A stretch of 64,000 bases of DNA from Vibrio qingdaonensis (GTDB lineage Bacteria; Pseudomonadota; Gammaproteobacteria; Enterobacterales; Vibrionaceae), in the NCBI RefSeq assembly GCF_026191675.1, contig NZ_JAKRRY010000008.1:62001-126000 (forward strand), read 5' to 3'. This document shows positions 29,191 through 37,539 of this stretch, in pieces (position 1 is the stretch's first letter; every line of letters starts with the position of its first letter). The notes under the pieces are model-generated. The model had not been told where the DNA came from and searched no databases. It worked only from the letters and a program-made list of their open reading frames with translations. Made by a program: the position numbers and the translations under genes.

Positions 29191-31215
29191 ATGACAGGCA
29201 AGCAAATGCCAAATACTGAAAAAAAACAAAATACAAGTTCTATGGTTGCAATTGAGCATTTATTCACAGAGTTTCAATACGCACTTGCTCAATCAGAAGA
29301 TAAGAATGTTGAAACATTCATGGAAAGGTTGCAGCAATTAGTTCTCGGTAACAATACGTTAATATTGAAATCGATTTCAGAGTTACTGCAACTAAAATTT
29401 TTTGTAGATGACTACCAGCGTGGGTATAAATGGACAAAAGATCAGGTTGAAGATCTGCTTAATGATATTGATGAATTTAACACCACTCAAAGCGATTTTT
29501 ATTGCTTACAACCTGTTGTAACAAAATATCATGCTCCAAAATATAACGAGGACAGCCCTCTATGGGAGGTTGTTGATGGTCAGCAAAGAATGACAACTAG
29601 TTATATGATCCTCTCATATCTTCAACATGATAAATTTAGCATTGAATATAGAACCCGAAAAAGCAGTAGTGAGTTTTTAGCTCATTACTTACCAAGCACA
29701 TTGAAAATTACCCCTTGGGGTAACTATATCAAACAATTTGACTCGATTTCCGATGAGGAATACCCACCCCCTCCTCTATCACAGTTTGATTTGGATAATG
29801 TAGATAACTACCATTTTTATACAGCTTACCACACGATTTCAGAATGGTTTTCTGATAAAAGCGAAGAACAAAAACATGAATGGTTAGACAAGTTTCTAAA
29901 TCATACAAAAGTAATCTGGTATGCAGTTGAGCCTTCGAATAATAACTTAGAATCCATTGATATTTTTATGCGCTTAAATAGTGGAAAGATTCCGTTAACA
30001 AACGCTGAATTAATCAAAGCTTTATTTCTGCATTTCGTCAGTTCCGATGAAGGAACGGAAATAATTAAGTTAAAACAATATCATATGTCGCAGCAATGGG
30101 ATGCCATAGAACAGTCATTACAAACAAAAGACTTTTGGGCTTTCTTACAGCCTTTTAACAGTAACCAAAACTATACGAACCATATTGAATTATTATTTGA
30201 TTTACTAACAAACAAACCCACAAAGCAATCTAAAAACACTGAAAGTGATAAAAAATATCATTCATTCAGTCATTACTATTTAATCCTGAAAAATATAGAG
30301 ACAAAAACAGCCTTTATCGAACAGGAGTGGCACAAATTAAGACAAGGTTTCTACCGTTTGCAAGAATGGTATGACAATGACGAACTATATCACCTAGTTG
30401 GTTTTTTGATCACTCGTAAGATTTGTACAGTTCAAAAGTTATGGAAAATGTCTGAGGGTGTGACTAAATCTGATTTTATCGAGTCATTAAAAAGTCTTAT
30501 CGGTATAGAACTAAAAAAATATTTTGTTGATGATAATCAAAAGCCATCTTTTAGCGCGTTACAATATGGTGGTAATCGTCAGCATATAATTTCTGTTTTT
30601 ATTCTATTCAATATTGCAGCTCACAGAAGGCAAGGTACACGATTATCATTTAACTCTTACGCCAATACTCAATGGGACATAGAGCATATACATGCTCGAA
30701 ACTCTCAAGAATTAGAAGATGCTAAACAGCAAGATATATGGCATGAATCTCAGGTACATATCTTAGCTTCAGAAGACATACCAGAGGAAACCAAAACCAA
30801 TCTAAATAAACTTCTATCGAAATGGAACCAGTTAAAAGTGAGCGGTTCTAGCAGTCAAGAATTAAAATGTTCACAGAAAATTTATTTAACCCTACTTGAT
30901 TCCGTGATAGGCACTATCGAAGAAGAAGAAATGGATGACCTTGATAACCTTTGTTTGCTGTCTTCTACAATCAATAGAGGTATTGGAAATTTAATTTTCA
31001 CCCAAAAAAGACAATCAATATTGAGATATGAAAGATCTATGTGTAAAAACGGGACTCATCATTTTATCCCAATAGCAACAAAAAATGTCTTTTCCAAATT
31101 TTATAGTGAAAAAGTGGCGAATATGTACCAATGGTCTACCAAGGATAGAAAAGCATACCGCAAAGAGATCATCGAATGCATTAATTATTACTGTGACATT
31201 GAGGGGTTGAAATGA
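29191..31215 (+). CDS. DUF262-DUF1524 (GmrSD-like) protein with HNH-type nuclease end
   Basis: 674 residues. N-terminal DUF262 domain with DDYQRGYKWTKDQVEDLL and the NTP-linked motif VVDGQQRMTTSYMI (about 127-140), then FMRLNSGKIPLTNAELIKA. C-terminal DUF1524 with WDIEHIHARN (about 495-504) and LDNLCLLSSTINRGIGNLIF, the His-Asn pattern of its HNH-like nuclease. Proteins of this build include GmrSD and SspE, which attack modified phage DNA. The start is uncertain: in-frame ATGs lie at 29191, 29206 and 29242. It overlaps the next gene by 4 bp. Confidence 0.82.
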   Translation: MTGKQMPNTEKKQNTSSMVAIEHLFTEFQYALAQSEDKNVETFMERLQQLVLGNNTLILKSISELLQLKFFVDDYQRGYKWTKDQVEDLLNDIDEFNTTQSDFYCLQPVVTKYHAPKYNEDSPLWEVVDGQQRMTTSYMILSYLQHDKFSIEYRTRKSSSEFLAHYLPSTLKITPWGNYIKQFDSISDEEYPPPPLSQFDLDNVDNYHFYTAYHTISEWFSDKSEEQKHEWLDKFLNHTKVIWYAVEPSNNNLESIDIFMRLNSGKIPLTNAELIKALFLHFVSSDEGTEIIKLKQYHMSQQWDAIEQSLQTKDFWAFLQPFNSNQNYTNHIELLFDLLTNKPTKQSKNTESDKKYHSFSHYYLILKNIETKTAFIEQEWHKLRQGFYRLQEWYDNDELYHLVGFLITRKICTVQKLWKMSEGVTKSDFIESLKSLIGIELKKYFVDDNQKPSFSALQYGGNRQHIISVFILFNIAAHRRQGTRLSFNSYANTQWDIEHIHARNSQELEDAKQQDIWHESQVHILASEDIPEETKTNLNKLLSKWNQLKVSGSSSQELKCSQKIYLTLLDSVIGTIEEEEMDDLDNLCLLSSTINRGIGNLIFTQKRQSILRYERSMCKNGTHHFIPIATKNVFSKFYSEKVANMYQWSTKDRKAYRKEIIECINYYCDIEGLK

Positions 31216-33476
31216 GCATAAAATGCACATTCTGGCAATTACTTGACCTACATTCGATATGTATCCCCATCATCCAAAGAGATTATGCTCAAGGTCGTAT
31301 AGACAGTAAATCGAGTCAGATTAGAACCGAGTTTATAGCTACTTTATTTACTATGGTTAGTGATATTGAAAAAAGTCAGGATCTTGATTTCATCTATGGG
31401 TCAGTAAAAGACGCTGACCTAATACTATTAGATGGACAACAAAGAATCACAACTCTATTTCTACTACATTGGTATATTGCAGCAGGTTCTGGTCATTTAG
31501 CTGAAGCTTCGAAAAAGTTGAGTAAGTTTAAATATGAAAACAGAGTTACATCTAAAGAATTTACTAACTCACTACTGCAATTTGGAAGCGAGTTAAACAT
31601 TCACAAGATTAATGGCTCACTTTCTGAAACGATTTGTGATGCAGGTTGGTTTTTTTCAGTATGGGGAAATGACCCTACTATAAGAGCAATGCTAGTCGTT
31701 TTAGATGAAATGCATAACGTGTTTAGAGATTCACTATCTTCTTGTTTGTGGCAAAGGTTGATTTGTACGGAAAATCCACCAATTACCTTTCACTTCTTAA
31801 ATATGGATAACTTTGCCTTAACAGATGAGTTATACATAAAAATGAATGCTAGAGGACAAGCTCTAACAGATTTTGAAAATTTCAAAGCTTGGTTGCAAGG
31901 TTATGTAAATCATTCTGATGATATCGGTTTAAAAGGTGATTTCTGGCTAAAGCTAGACAAATCCTGGACAGATATTTTTTGGAAAATGAGACCAGAAAAT
32001 GTTAATGAAGTAGACAATGTATATCAAGCGTTTTTTAAAACAATAGCTCTTACTGAGTTTGGCTTAACTATTGAAAATAAGAAAAAAAATTCAGTTAAAG
32101 AACTCTCCAATATTGTAAATGACTTACGTAATAATTCGTACTTTAGTCATGCGATGTATGAAGAACTAGCTTGCTTTTCTGGTGCTTCATTAAACAATAC
32201 ACATCGATTCCTTGATTTTATACATAAGGTTCTATTTCATTTTGATTGGAGTAACGAATTCTCAGCCAAAGAAAAGATTCTTGAGGTTTTTAACAATGGA
32301 ATCCGTGAAAATGGCTATCTTGAGAAGGTTCGTTTTGCTTCACTCTACACATTTATTTCAGAAAATAAATCATTCGATAACTTAGCCCCTCTCTCTCAAA
32401 ATGAATTAGATAACTTAAGTCATTGGCTAGGTGTATCTGAACGATTAATTAATAATTCAACCTTCGACTCGGCTACTGATTATGTCAATGCCGTAAAGTC
32501 GCTATGCAGCTTAGCTAAAGATTTAAACTCTCGTGTTTTTTCAAATTTGTCTAATCTAAAAAGTAAAGACATATCTTTTTTCAATGATCGTCAAAAGAAC
32601 GAAGAGATACTTAAAGCCCAGCTTATTTTAGATAATCACGAATGGCTTGCCGCTTTTGATACTTACCATGAGCATTACTACTTCTATGGTCAAGTTGGAT
32701 TTCTACTCGACTCTTGTAAAAATGAAAACTTATATTGTTTAGATAAATTTAAGACTAATGCTCAAAAGTCTTCCGTTTTATTCTCGAACGAAACCCTCAA
32801 TAGGAAGGATTTCTTACTTCATCGAGCTTTATTAACGTTTGGTGATTATCTAGTATGGCAAGGTCGAAATAAAAGTTTTTGTAGAAACTCTCGGAGTAAC
32901 GCTCGTGATCGGAATGAAAACTGGCGAAGTATATTTAACGATAAAGAAAATAGACAAAAAATATTGTTCCAACTAATCAATGCACTTGACGTTGGTAACG
33001 AACTTGAAGGTATGACACAGCTCGTGAAAAGCTCTTCTATTTCCGACTGGAGAAAATGTGTTATTGATGAGCCAGACATACTTAAAGAATGCAAAAGGAT
33101 GTGCGCTCGCTTTAATTACGAAGGTAGTGAGATTTATCTTCTATGTAGCTCTAGGATGTCTGGCTACCACTATGGCTTATACAGCTACTATATTTTCCTA
33201 AAACTAAGCAAAATGAATTTAGATACTGACCATCCTATGTCTAGTTTGTTAGAGGGACTTGAATGCTATGATTTTGTAACTGGCAGTAGTGAAGTGCCTA
33301 GTATCAACTTCAAATACAAAGATGATAGCAACCTCTATTTTTATCTTTATGAAAAATTTACTTATGAACTATGGCAAGGGGACGAGGAGTTAGAATTTGA
33401 TGAAAGCCGTTCAATGAAAGCGTTAACCAAGTTCGCCTACCAGATTACAGGTTTAAGTGGTTGTCTGAACAATTAG
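31212..33476 (+). CDS. Second DUF262 (GmrS-like) protein without DUF1524
   Basis: 754 residues. The N-terminal DUF262 domain is clear: CIPIIQRDYAQGR, LLDGQQRITTLFLLHW (about 72-88) and YIKMNARGQALTDFENFKAW (about 205-224). The C-terminal 450 residues are not recognised and show no HNH motif. ATGA overlap with the preceding gene argues for co-translation and a shared complex. It may supply an NTPase or sensing subunit to the nuclease-bearing partner, which is inference. Ends 27 bp before a terminator. Confidence 0.75.
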   Translation: MSIKCTFWQLLDLHSICIPIIQRDYAQGRIDSKSSQIRTEFIATLFTMVSDIEKSQDLDFIYGSVKDADLILLDGQQRITTLFLLHWYIAAGSGHLAEASKKLSKFKYENRVTSKEFTNSLLQFGSELNIHKINGSLSETICDAGWFFSVWGNDPTIRAMLVVLDEMHNVFRDSLSSCLWQRLICTENPPITFHFLNMDNFALTDELYIKMNARGQALTDFENFKAWLQGYVNHSDDIGLKGDFWLKLDKSWTDIFWKMRPENVNEVDNVYQAFFKTIALTEFGLTIENKKKNSVKELSNIVNDLRNNSYFSHAMYEELACFSGASLNNTHRFLDFIHKVLFHFDWSNEFSAKEKILEVFNNGIRENGYLEKVRFASLYTFISENKSFDNLAPLSQNELDNLSHWLGVSERLINNSTFDSATDYVNAVKSLCSLAKDLNSRVFSNLSNLKSKDISFFNDRQKNEEILKAQLILDNHEWLAAFDTYHEHYYFYGQVGFLLDSCKNENLYCLDKFKTNAQKSSVLFSNETLNRKDFLLHRALLTFGDYLVWQGRNKSFCRNSRSNARDRNENWRSIFNDKENRQKILFQLINALDVGNELEGMTQLVKSSSISDWRKCVIDEPDILKECKRMCARFNYEGSEIYLLCSSRMSGYHYGLYSYYIFLKLSKMNLDTDHPMSSLLEGLECYDFVTGSSEVPSINFKYKDDSNLYFYLYEKFTYELWQGDEELEFDESRSMKALTKFAYQITGLSGCLNN

Positions 33477-33503
33477 AAACCTCAGACGAATTAGAGTAGA
33501 ACC

Positions 33504-33531
33504 AAACAGGTTGCTGTGCGACCTGTTTTTT
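33504..33531 (+). terminator. Terminator of the gajA-gajB-DUF262-DUF262 run
   Basis: AAACAGGT / ACCTGTTT stem with a 9-nt loop (33504-33511, 33521-33528) and a T-run. It is the only strong terminator seen after gajA, consistent with a four-gene transcription unit. Confidence 0.85.
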
Positions 33532-34022
33532 ATAAACTAACTCCCGTATGTTTTTTTAGATGTTTAACGCTATTTTTGTAGGACAATTAAAAGTACATCT
33601 TCGATGTCATTAGATTTAAAATCAAGAACTGATCATTTATTTTTAAGCACTTAGTCCACACCAATAAGATATATTTGACTCTACTTTTGTATTTTTAAAT
33701 ATCTGGAAACAGATATTAGTACGCCATATTACACTTGAGTTTATAAAGTTAACCTAAGAAATAGCATTTTAAACCAGTTAGAAATATGATGCGTTTTATC
33801 TATAATTCCAATCCATATTGAGGCATTGTTTTTATCTTTATTAATAAGGATATCTAGATTCAAAAACACCTATTTCCGTTGCTAGTGAACCACACTTAAC
33901 CTATTCCAAAGATATATTAACCTTCAGCAATAATACTATTGCTATTAATTAACTTTATAAATCGATTAACTTAGTAGGCTATATGTCTCTAATAGGTATA
34001 CTTATATAGAACTGTTAAAACG

Positions 34023-34100
34023 ATGTACAAATTGTCTCATTTAGAATCAAAACATTAGTTGTGGCAACTTAAATGATACTGTATCATTTAAGTTGTACAT
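34023..34100. repeat. Nested inverted repeats upstream of the serine recombinase
   Basis: The inner palindrome has 14-bp arms, CAACTTAAATGATA (34065-34078) and TATCATTTAAGTTG (34082-34095), around a 3-nt centre. Outer arms are ATGTACAA (34023-34030) and TTGTACAT (34093-34100). This fits a res-like crossover site or an operator for the recombinase that starts at 34123. Confidence 0.7.
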
Positions 34101-34122
34101 ATTAGACTACCGTGAGGTTTTT

Positions 34123-34788
34123 ATGACTGTTAGGATCTACTTGAGGGCATCAACTTCTGAAGCAGACGCATTGCGAGCCAGAGAATACATCCTCGAACAG
34201 GCTTTGCTAAATAATCTATCATTATTAAATTCTGTCGAATATATCGAGAATTACTCTGGACGCAAGGTCGCTCGCCCCGAACTGACTCGTTTACTATCAG
34301 AGTCATCATCAGGCGATATTATCCTCGTTGAACAAATAGATCGATTAACACGCCTTACCTCTTCTAACTGGAAAACGTTAAGATCAGAAATCGAGCAAAA
34401 AGGCTTAAAGGTTGTTGCTTGTGATGTAGCAACTAGCTTTAAAGTCTTAGAGCACACTCAAGATGAAATGCAGCAAAGAGTGCTGGAATCAGTAAATTCA
34501 ATGCTAATCGAAATCTTGGCTGCCACAGCCTCTAAAGATTACGAAGATAGACGTAGAAGACAGCGGGAAGGCATTGAAAAAGCTAAAAACCACGGTAAGT
34601 TTAAAGGCAGGCAAGCAAATCCAGAGACAGCTATAAAATGTGAGAAGGTTCACCGAATGGTAAATGCGGGAGTCGAAAAACTCCCTGAAGCTTTAAAAAC
34701 ATACAACTTAGGGCGTGCAACCTATTATCGATGGAAATCTTCACAAACTCAAACAACCGCTTCTGCCCTATTGCATGTTGATCAATGA
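34123..34788 (+). CDS. Serine recombinase (resolvase/invertase family)
   Basis: 221 residues from the ATG at 34123 (GTGAGG upstream); the frame is open from 34093 inside the palindrome. The catalytic N-terminus is MTVRIYLRASTSEADALRAR, with the nucleophilic Ser at about residue 10. LIEILAATASKDYEDRRRRQREGIEKAK is the long E helix with the arginine-rich segment. The C-terminal HTH is VEKLPEALKTYNLGRATYYRW. It may resolve or invert DNA between local sites; palindromes lie on both sides of the gene. Confidence 0.88.
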   Translation: MTVRIYLRASTSEADALRAREYILEQALLNNLSLLNSVEYIENYSGRKVARPELTRLLSESSSGDIILVEQIDRLTRLTSSNWKTLRSEIEQKGLKVVACDVATSFKVLEHTQDEMQQRVLESVNSMLIEILAATASKDYEDRRRRQREGIEKAKNHGKFKGRQANPETAIKCEKVHRMVNAGVEKLPEALKTYNLGRATYYRWKSSQTQTTASALLHVDQ

Positions 34789-34820
34789 TTTGATCTTTAA
34801 GAATTTTTAGGTATGAATAC

Positions 34821-34859
34821 TTATCGCACTCAACAGTATGATAGTGTTGAGTACGATAA
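34821..34859. repeat. Long imperfect palindrome downstream of the serine recombinase
   Basis: TTATCGcACTCAACA and TGTTGAGTaCGATAA, 15-bp arms with one mismatch around a 9-nt centre. Candidate terminator stem or recombinase site; no T-run follows, which favours a protein-binding site. Confidence 0.6.
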
Positions 34860-34942
34860 TTTCTGATGGATAGGTTTTACAACCGAGGTGATCACGCTGT
34901 GTATGCAAACCAACAAGCAAGAATTTGCCCCATTCTCATTTT

Positions 34943-34963
34943 CGACCAAAATATTTGTGGTCG
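34943..34963. repeat. Short palindrome
   Basis: CGACCA / TGGTCG arms around an AT-rich 9-nt centre, upstream of the J-domain operon; possible operator. Confidence 0.45.
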
Positions 34964-35199
34964 TAGGTTGCGGAAATTTACTCATATACAGTTCATGCAA
35001 TGTCAATGTCATTCATGCTTGAATAGTGCATTTTTATATTTACAAAGGTTCTTCGGGACAAAGCAACTTATTGTATTTCCAAATGCCTGATCTCAATCCA
35101 TAGGTCATGGATTGCACTTTCCTAACTGTCTCACTTACGCGAGCCTAAGATAATGTGGTATAAAACACTCCCATACTTTCAGACTACTAGGTCATAGAT

Positions 35200-35610
35200 A
35201 TGACATCACTTTATATTGTTGTTTTTGCTCTTATATTAGCAGTTATACAACTTTTTTTCTTGTTGAGAAAATACAGGAAAAAAGTCCAAGAATTACAAAC
35301 CACCTATGTTGAATCCAGTACGAACGCTAAAGAGGCTGACCTACAGGTTAATACTGTCAAAACTTCAACTGATGATATGGCATACTTCAAGTCGGAAAAC
35401 GATCGCATTTTGTTTTTGTTGTTAGAGGTTGATGGTAAGCGCCGTAACCAATTGCTTGGTATCACCTCAGAGATGTATGAGGACGAGGAAGCAGCTAAAA
35501 AATGGTATAAATCACTGTCAAATAAGGTTCATCCAGACAAAAATGATGATCCAAGGGCAGCGGAGGCTTTCGATAAATTAAAGCAACTCTACAACAAAGT
35601 TACATTTTAA
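35200..35610 (+). CDS. Membrane-anchored J-domain protein
   Basis: 136 residues. Residues about 4-24 are a single membrane segment (LYIVVFALILAVIQLFFLL), followed by a basic stop-transfer stretch. The C-terminal end is a J domain: KKWYKSLSNKVHPDKNDDPR with the HPD motif, then AFDKLKQLYNKV. A J domain recruits and stimulates DnaK at the membrane. It is the first of three closely spaced genes (12 bp, then 2 bp gaps), so it may serve the two downstream proteins. The family is not recognised as a known defence component. Confidence 0.8.
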   Translation: MTSLYIVVFALILAVIQLFFLLRKYRKKVQELQTTYVESSTNAKEADLQVNTVKTSTDDMAYFKSENDRILFLLLEVDGKRRNQLLGITSEMYEDEEAAKKWYKSLSNKVHPDKNDDPRAAEAFDKLKQLYNKVTF

Positions 35611-35622
35611 TGGGTAATGTTC

Positions 35623-36072
35623 ATGAGTGACACAAATTTACCCATAGAGCGTAAGCCACTATCCGAGTTGATTGACGTGAAACCCACCCAAATCTCCCCC
35701 GATTTGGATGAAAAACTCACCCAAAACAATCAAGTATTGGCAAATAAGTCTATTATGGAGATAGATCATCAGACCAAAACGCCCACTCCATTTTTTAGTG
35801 TTGACTCATTAGCATCATCCATTGGAACTGATAGAAAACCATTTAGAGCGTTAATGGCTGAGGCGGCAGATGGTGAGGTGAAAAAAATAAATAATGAATA
35901 TCTTATTCGCAGCGATATTACCAAACAATTTTTGCAAGAGCGCTCTGAGCAACCACGCTCTTGCGGAGAGCGAGCACGGATTGAAGCAACACGTAATATA
36001 GTTAATGAGGCAAGTAAGTTACAGTATGAACGGGTCATTGCGCTATTAAACAAAGATCAAGGTGATGAATAA
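35623..36072 (+). CDS. Unknown small protein of the J-domain/HNH operon
   Basis: About 149 residues from the ATG at 35623; an ATG at 35617 is also possible. Residues 1-50 look disordered. Then FFSVDSLASSIGTDRKPFRALMAEAADGEVKKINNEYLIR resembles a helical-plus-hairpin DNA-binding module. The C-terminal part is charged and helical (SCGERARIEATRNIVNEASK). Not recognised. The tight operon with flanking J-domain and HNH-like genes suggests a joint function. Confidence 0.6.
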   Translation: MSDTNLPIERKPLSELIDVKPTQISPDLDEKLTQNNQVLANKSIMEIDHQTKTPTPFFSVDSLASSIGTDRKPFRALMAEAADGEVKKINNEYLIRSDITKQFLQERSEQPRSCGERARIEATRNIVNEASKLQYERVIALLNKDQGDE

Positions 36073-36074
36073 AA

Positions 36075-36692
36075 ATGTCCGAATTTAAATATCTTTTAGA
36101 CACAAAAAAAACACTTTCCGTGAATGAACAAGGATTAAGTGTGGTACAAGTGTATACAGATACTGAGATTACAAATAGTCAATTGTTTATCAATGTTAAC
36201 GATCTCGTTGAAAACTCTCCATTGACTCGTGGTGAAGTGAATGAGCATGTCGCAGATAAACCTGAAGAGCAAGTGATAACTGATGGAGGGCAAACCTTAA
36301 TTCGTGTTTCTAGTGCTTTGAAATTGAATGACCCTAAGTTGAGAGATGTTGACCCAAACGTGTGTGCTCAAGCTCGGCAATTTGAGCAAGATATTGATAA
36401 TATCAATATGATGCCCAAGCTTAATGAGGAGCGGATCATTGCATCAGAGACGGTAAAAACAAAGTCTACTAAAGCAAAGCAAGACTACAAGAAGCAAAGA
36501 ATTAAACAGGGTTTAGGTAACATTTGTGAAAAAACGAATCAGCCCATACCTCAGGGTGATAAACTTCATATTCACCACGATCCCAGAGAAGCGGACTTCC
36601 CAGAACTGGCTGCGGAACAGGCATCTTTATCTGCCAACGGTTCAACCGTTCACAATGAGGGGCATAAAAACGATAATGAACCCTTTAAATAG
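36075..36692 (+). CDS. HNH-nuclease-like protein, third gene of the J-domain operon
   Basis: 205 residues. The C-terminal 55 residues fit an HNH/beta-beta-alpha-metal pattern: NICEKTNQPIPQGDKLHIHH, then SLSANGSTVHNEGHK, with His-His, Asn and His at HNH-like spacing; the zinc cysteine pairs of larger HNH proteins are absent. The N-terminal half has a module (VENSPLTRGEVNEHVADKPE) laid out like one in the preceding protein. A nuclease activity is inferred from the motif only. Confidence 0.6.
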   Translation: MSEFKYLLDTKKTLSVNEQGLSVVQVYTDTEITNSQLFINVNDLVENSPLTRGEVNEHVADKPEEQVITDGGQTLIRVSSALKLNDPKLRDVDPNVCAQARQFEQDIDNINMMPKLNEERIIASETVKTKSTKAKQDYKKQRIKQGLGNICEKTNQPIPQGDKLHIHHDPREADFPELAAEQASLSANGSTVHNEGHKNDNEPFK

Positions 36693-37062
36693 TCAGGTAG
36701 AGTGAAGTCTGAAAAGCTGACTACTTTAGACATTAATTTGTTGATACTTACCTTTGTGCTTTTTCGGGACAAAAGTACTTTAATGCTACTGCTCTAAAAC
36801 GCTTCTGTCCAGAAACGTGCCAGAATTAGTGCTCATGACCAGCATTTTTGCTCACCAAGCTGGCTGTAGAACCAAGTCTTGACTAACCAGAAGATGTGTA
36901 AGATTGAATGTGAGTTAATACACTCTAGCGATACAAACCACCCTGAAATAGAGATAAAACTTTTAATCCGTTTTGAGACTGACAGGTTAATTTTTCGCAT
37001 ACTTTTAACCAATCACATCAAATAGATTAAGTGGACGAACCTATATGTTGTGATTGGTTAAA
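36693..37062. other. Intergenic region between the HNH gene and the island nrdG
   Basis: 370 bp between convergent genes. It contains a 14-bp inverted repeat abutting nrdG (37004-37062). Nothing else was recognised. Confidence 0.5.
37004..37062. repeat. Inverted repeat bounding the replacement nrdDG cassette
   Basis: Perfect 14-bp arms TTTAACCAATCACA (37004-37017) and TGTGATTGGTTAAA (37049-37062) with a 31-nt loop, touching the nrdG stop codon. It could be the 3' hairpin of the nrdDG mRNA, or a remnant of how the cassette was acquired. Confidence 0.6.
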
Positions 37063-37530
37063 TTAAAGCTTAAATCTGTGAATGATCTGATTGCTAGAAC
37101 CTCGCCATAGCAACTCTGGATCATACAAGTCTTCTTTAAATTGCCCGTCAATCATCACATCGATTTGTTCAACAATGCCCTTCTGGTAATTGTTAAGTTC
37201 ACCTAGTTCGTAGCCTGTCCACAACCAAATATCTTTGCCAGGACATTCTGTTTTGACCCTTTTAACAAGCTTTAATATTGCTGACACATTTGCTGGATGT
37301 AACGGGTCTCCGCCGCTCAAAGATAATCCTCGTCTTTTAATTCGAGTATCTTGTAGATCAGCGATAATTTGATCTTCTAATTCTTGGGTGAAAAAATGAC
37401 CCGAGTTAGGGTTTAGCGTTGATTTGTTGTAGCAACCTCTGCAATTATGCTCACAGCCAGCTACGAACAGGGTACAACGCGTACCCTCTCCGTTCACAAC
37501 ATCAACTGAATGATACTTATGGTAATTCAT
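37063..37530 (-). CDS. nrdG: Island-borne NrdG (second copy)
   Basis: 155 residues with the same radical-SAM motif C26-x3-C30-x2-C33 (CEHNCRGC) and GGDPLHPANV. GAGG lies 4 nt upstream of the ATG. It is 9 bp behind the island nrdD, forming a compact nrdD-nrdG pair that needs nothing from the host copy. The protein is clearly homologous to host NrdG, while codons differ widely, which points to origin in another species rather than a recent duplication. Confidence 0.95.
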   Translation of the reverse strand: MNYHKYHSVDVVNGEGTRCTLFVAGCEHNCRGCYNKSTLNPNSGHFFTQELEDQIIADLQDTRIKRRGLSLSGGDPLHPANVSAILKLVKRVKTECPGKDIWLWTGYELGELNNYQKGIVEQIDVMIDGQFKEDLYDPELLWRGSSNQIIHRFKL

Positions 37531-37539
37531 TTAGCCTCA

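Larger units (their letters stand above)
33477..34122. other. Long AT-rich intergenic region before the serine recombinase
   Basis: About 645 bp. It holds the terminator at 33504-33531 and nested inverted repeats at 34023-34100. The rest is very AT-rich with no credible reading frame on either strand; it may be decayed sequence. Confidence 0.6.
34789..35199. other. Intergenic region with two palindromes
   Basis: About 410 bp between the serine recombinase and the J-domain gene. It contains palindromes at 34821-34859 and 34943-34963. Two short overlapping frames on opposite strands look random in composition and are not called. Confidence 0.5.

Noticed and set aside
34830..35090. Two overlapping short frames between the serine recombinase and J-domain genes
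   Set aside because: No ribosome-binding site, no homology I recognise, and they lie over palindromes; non-coding is simpler.
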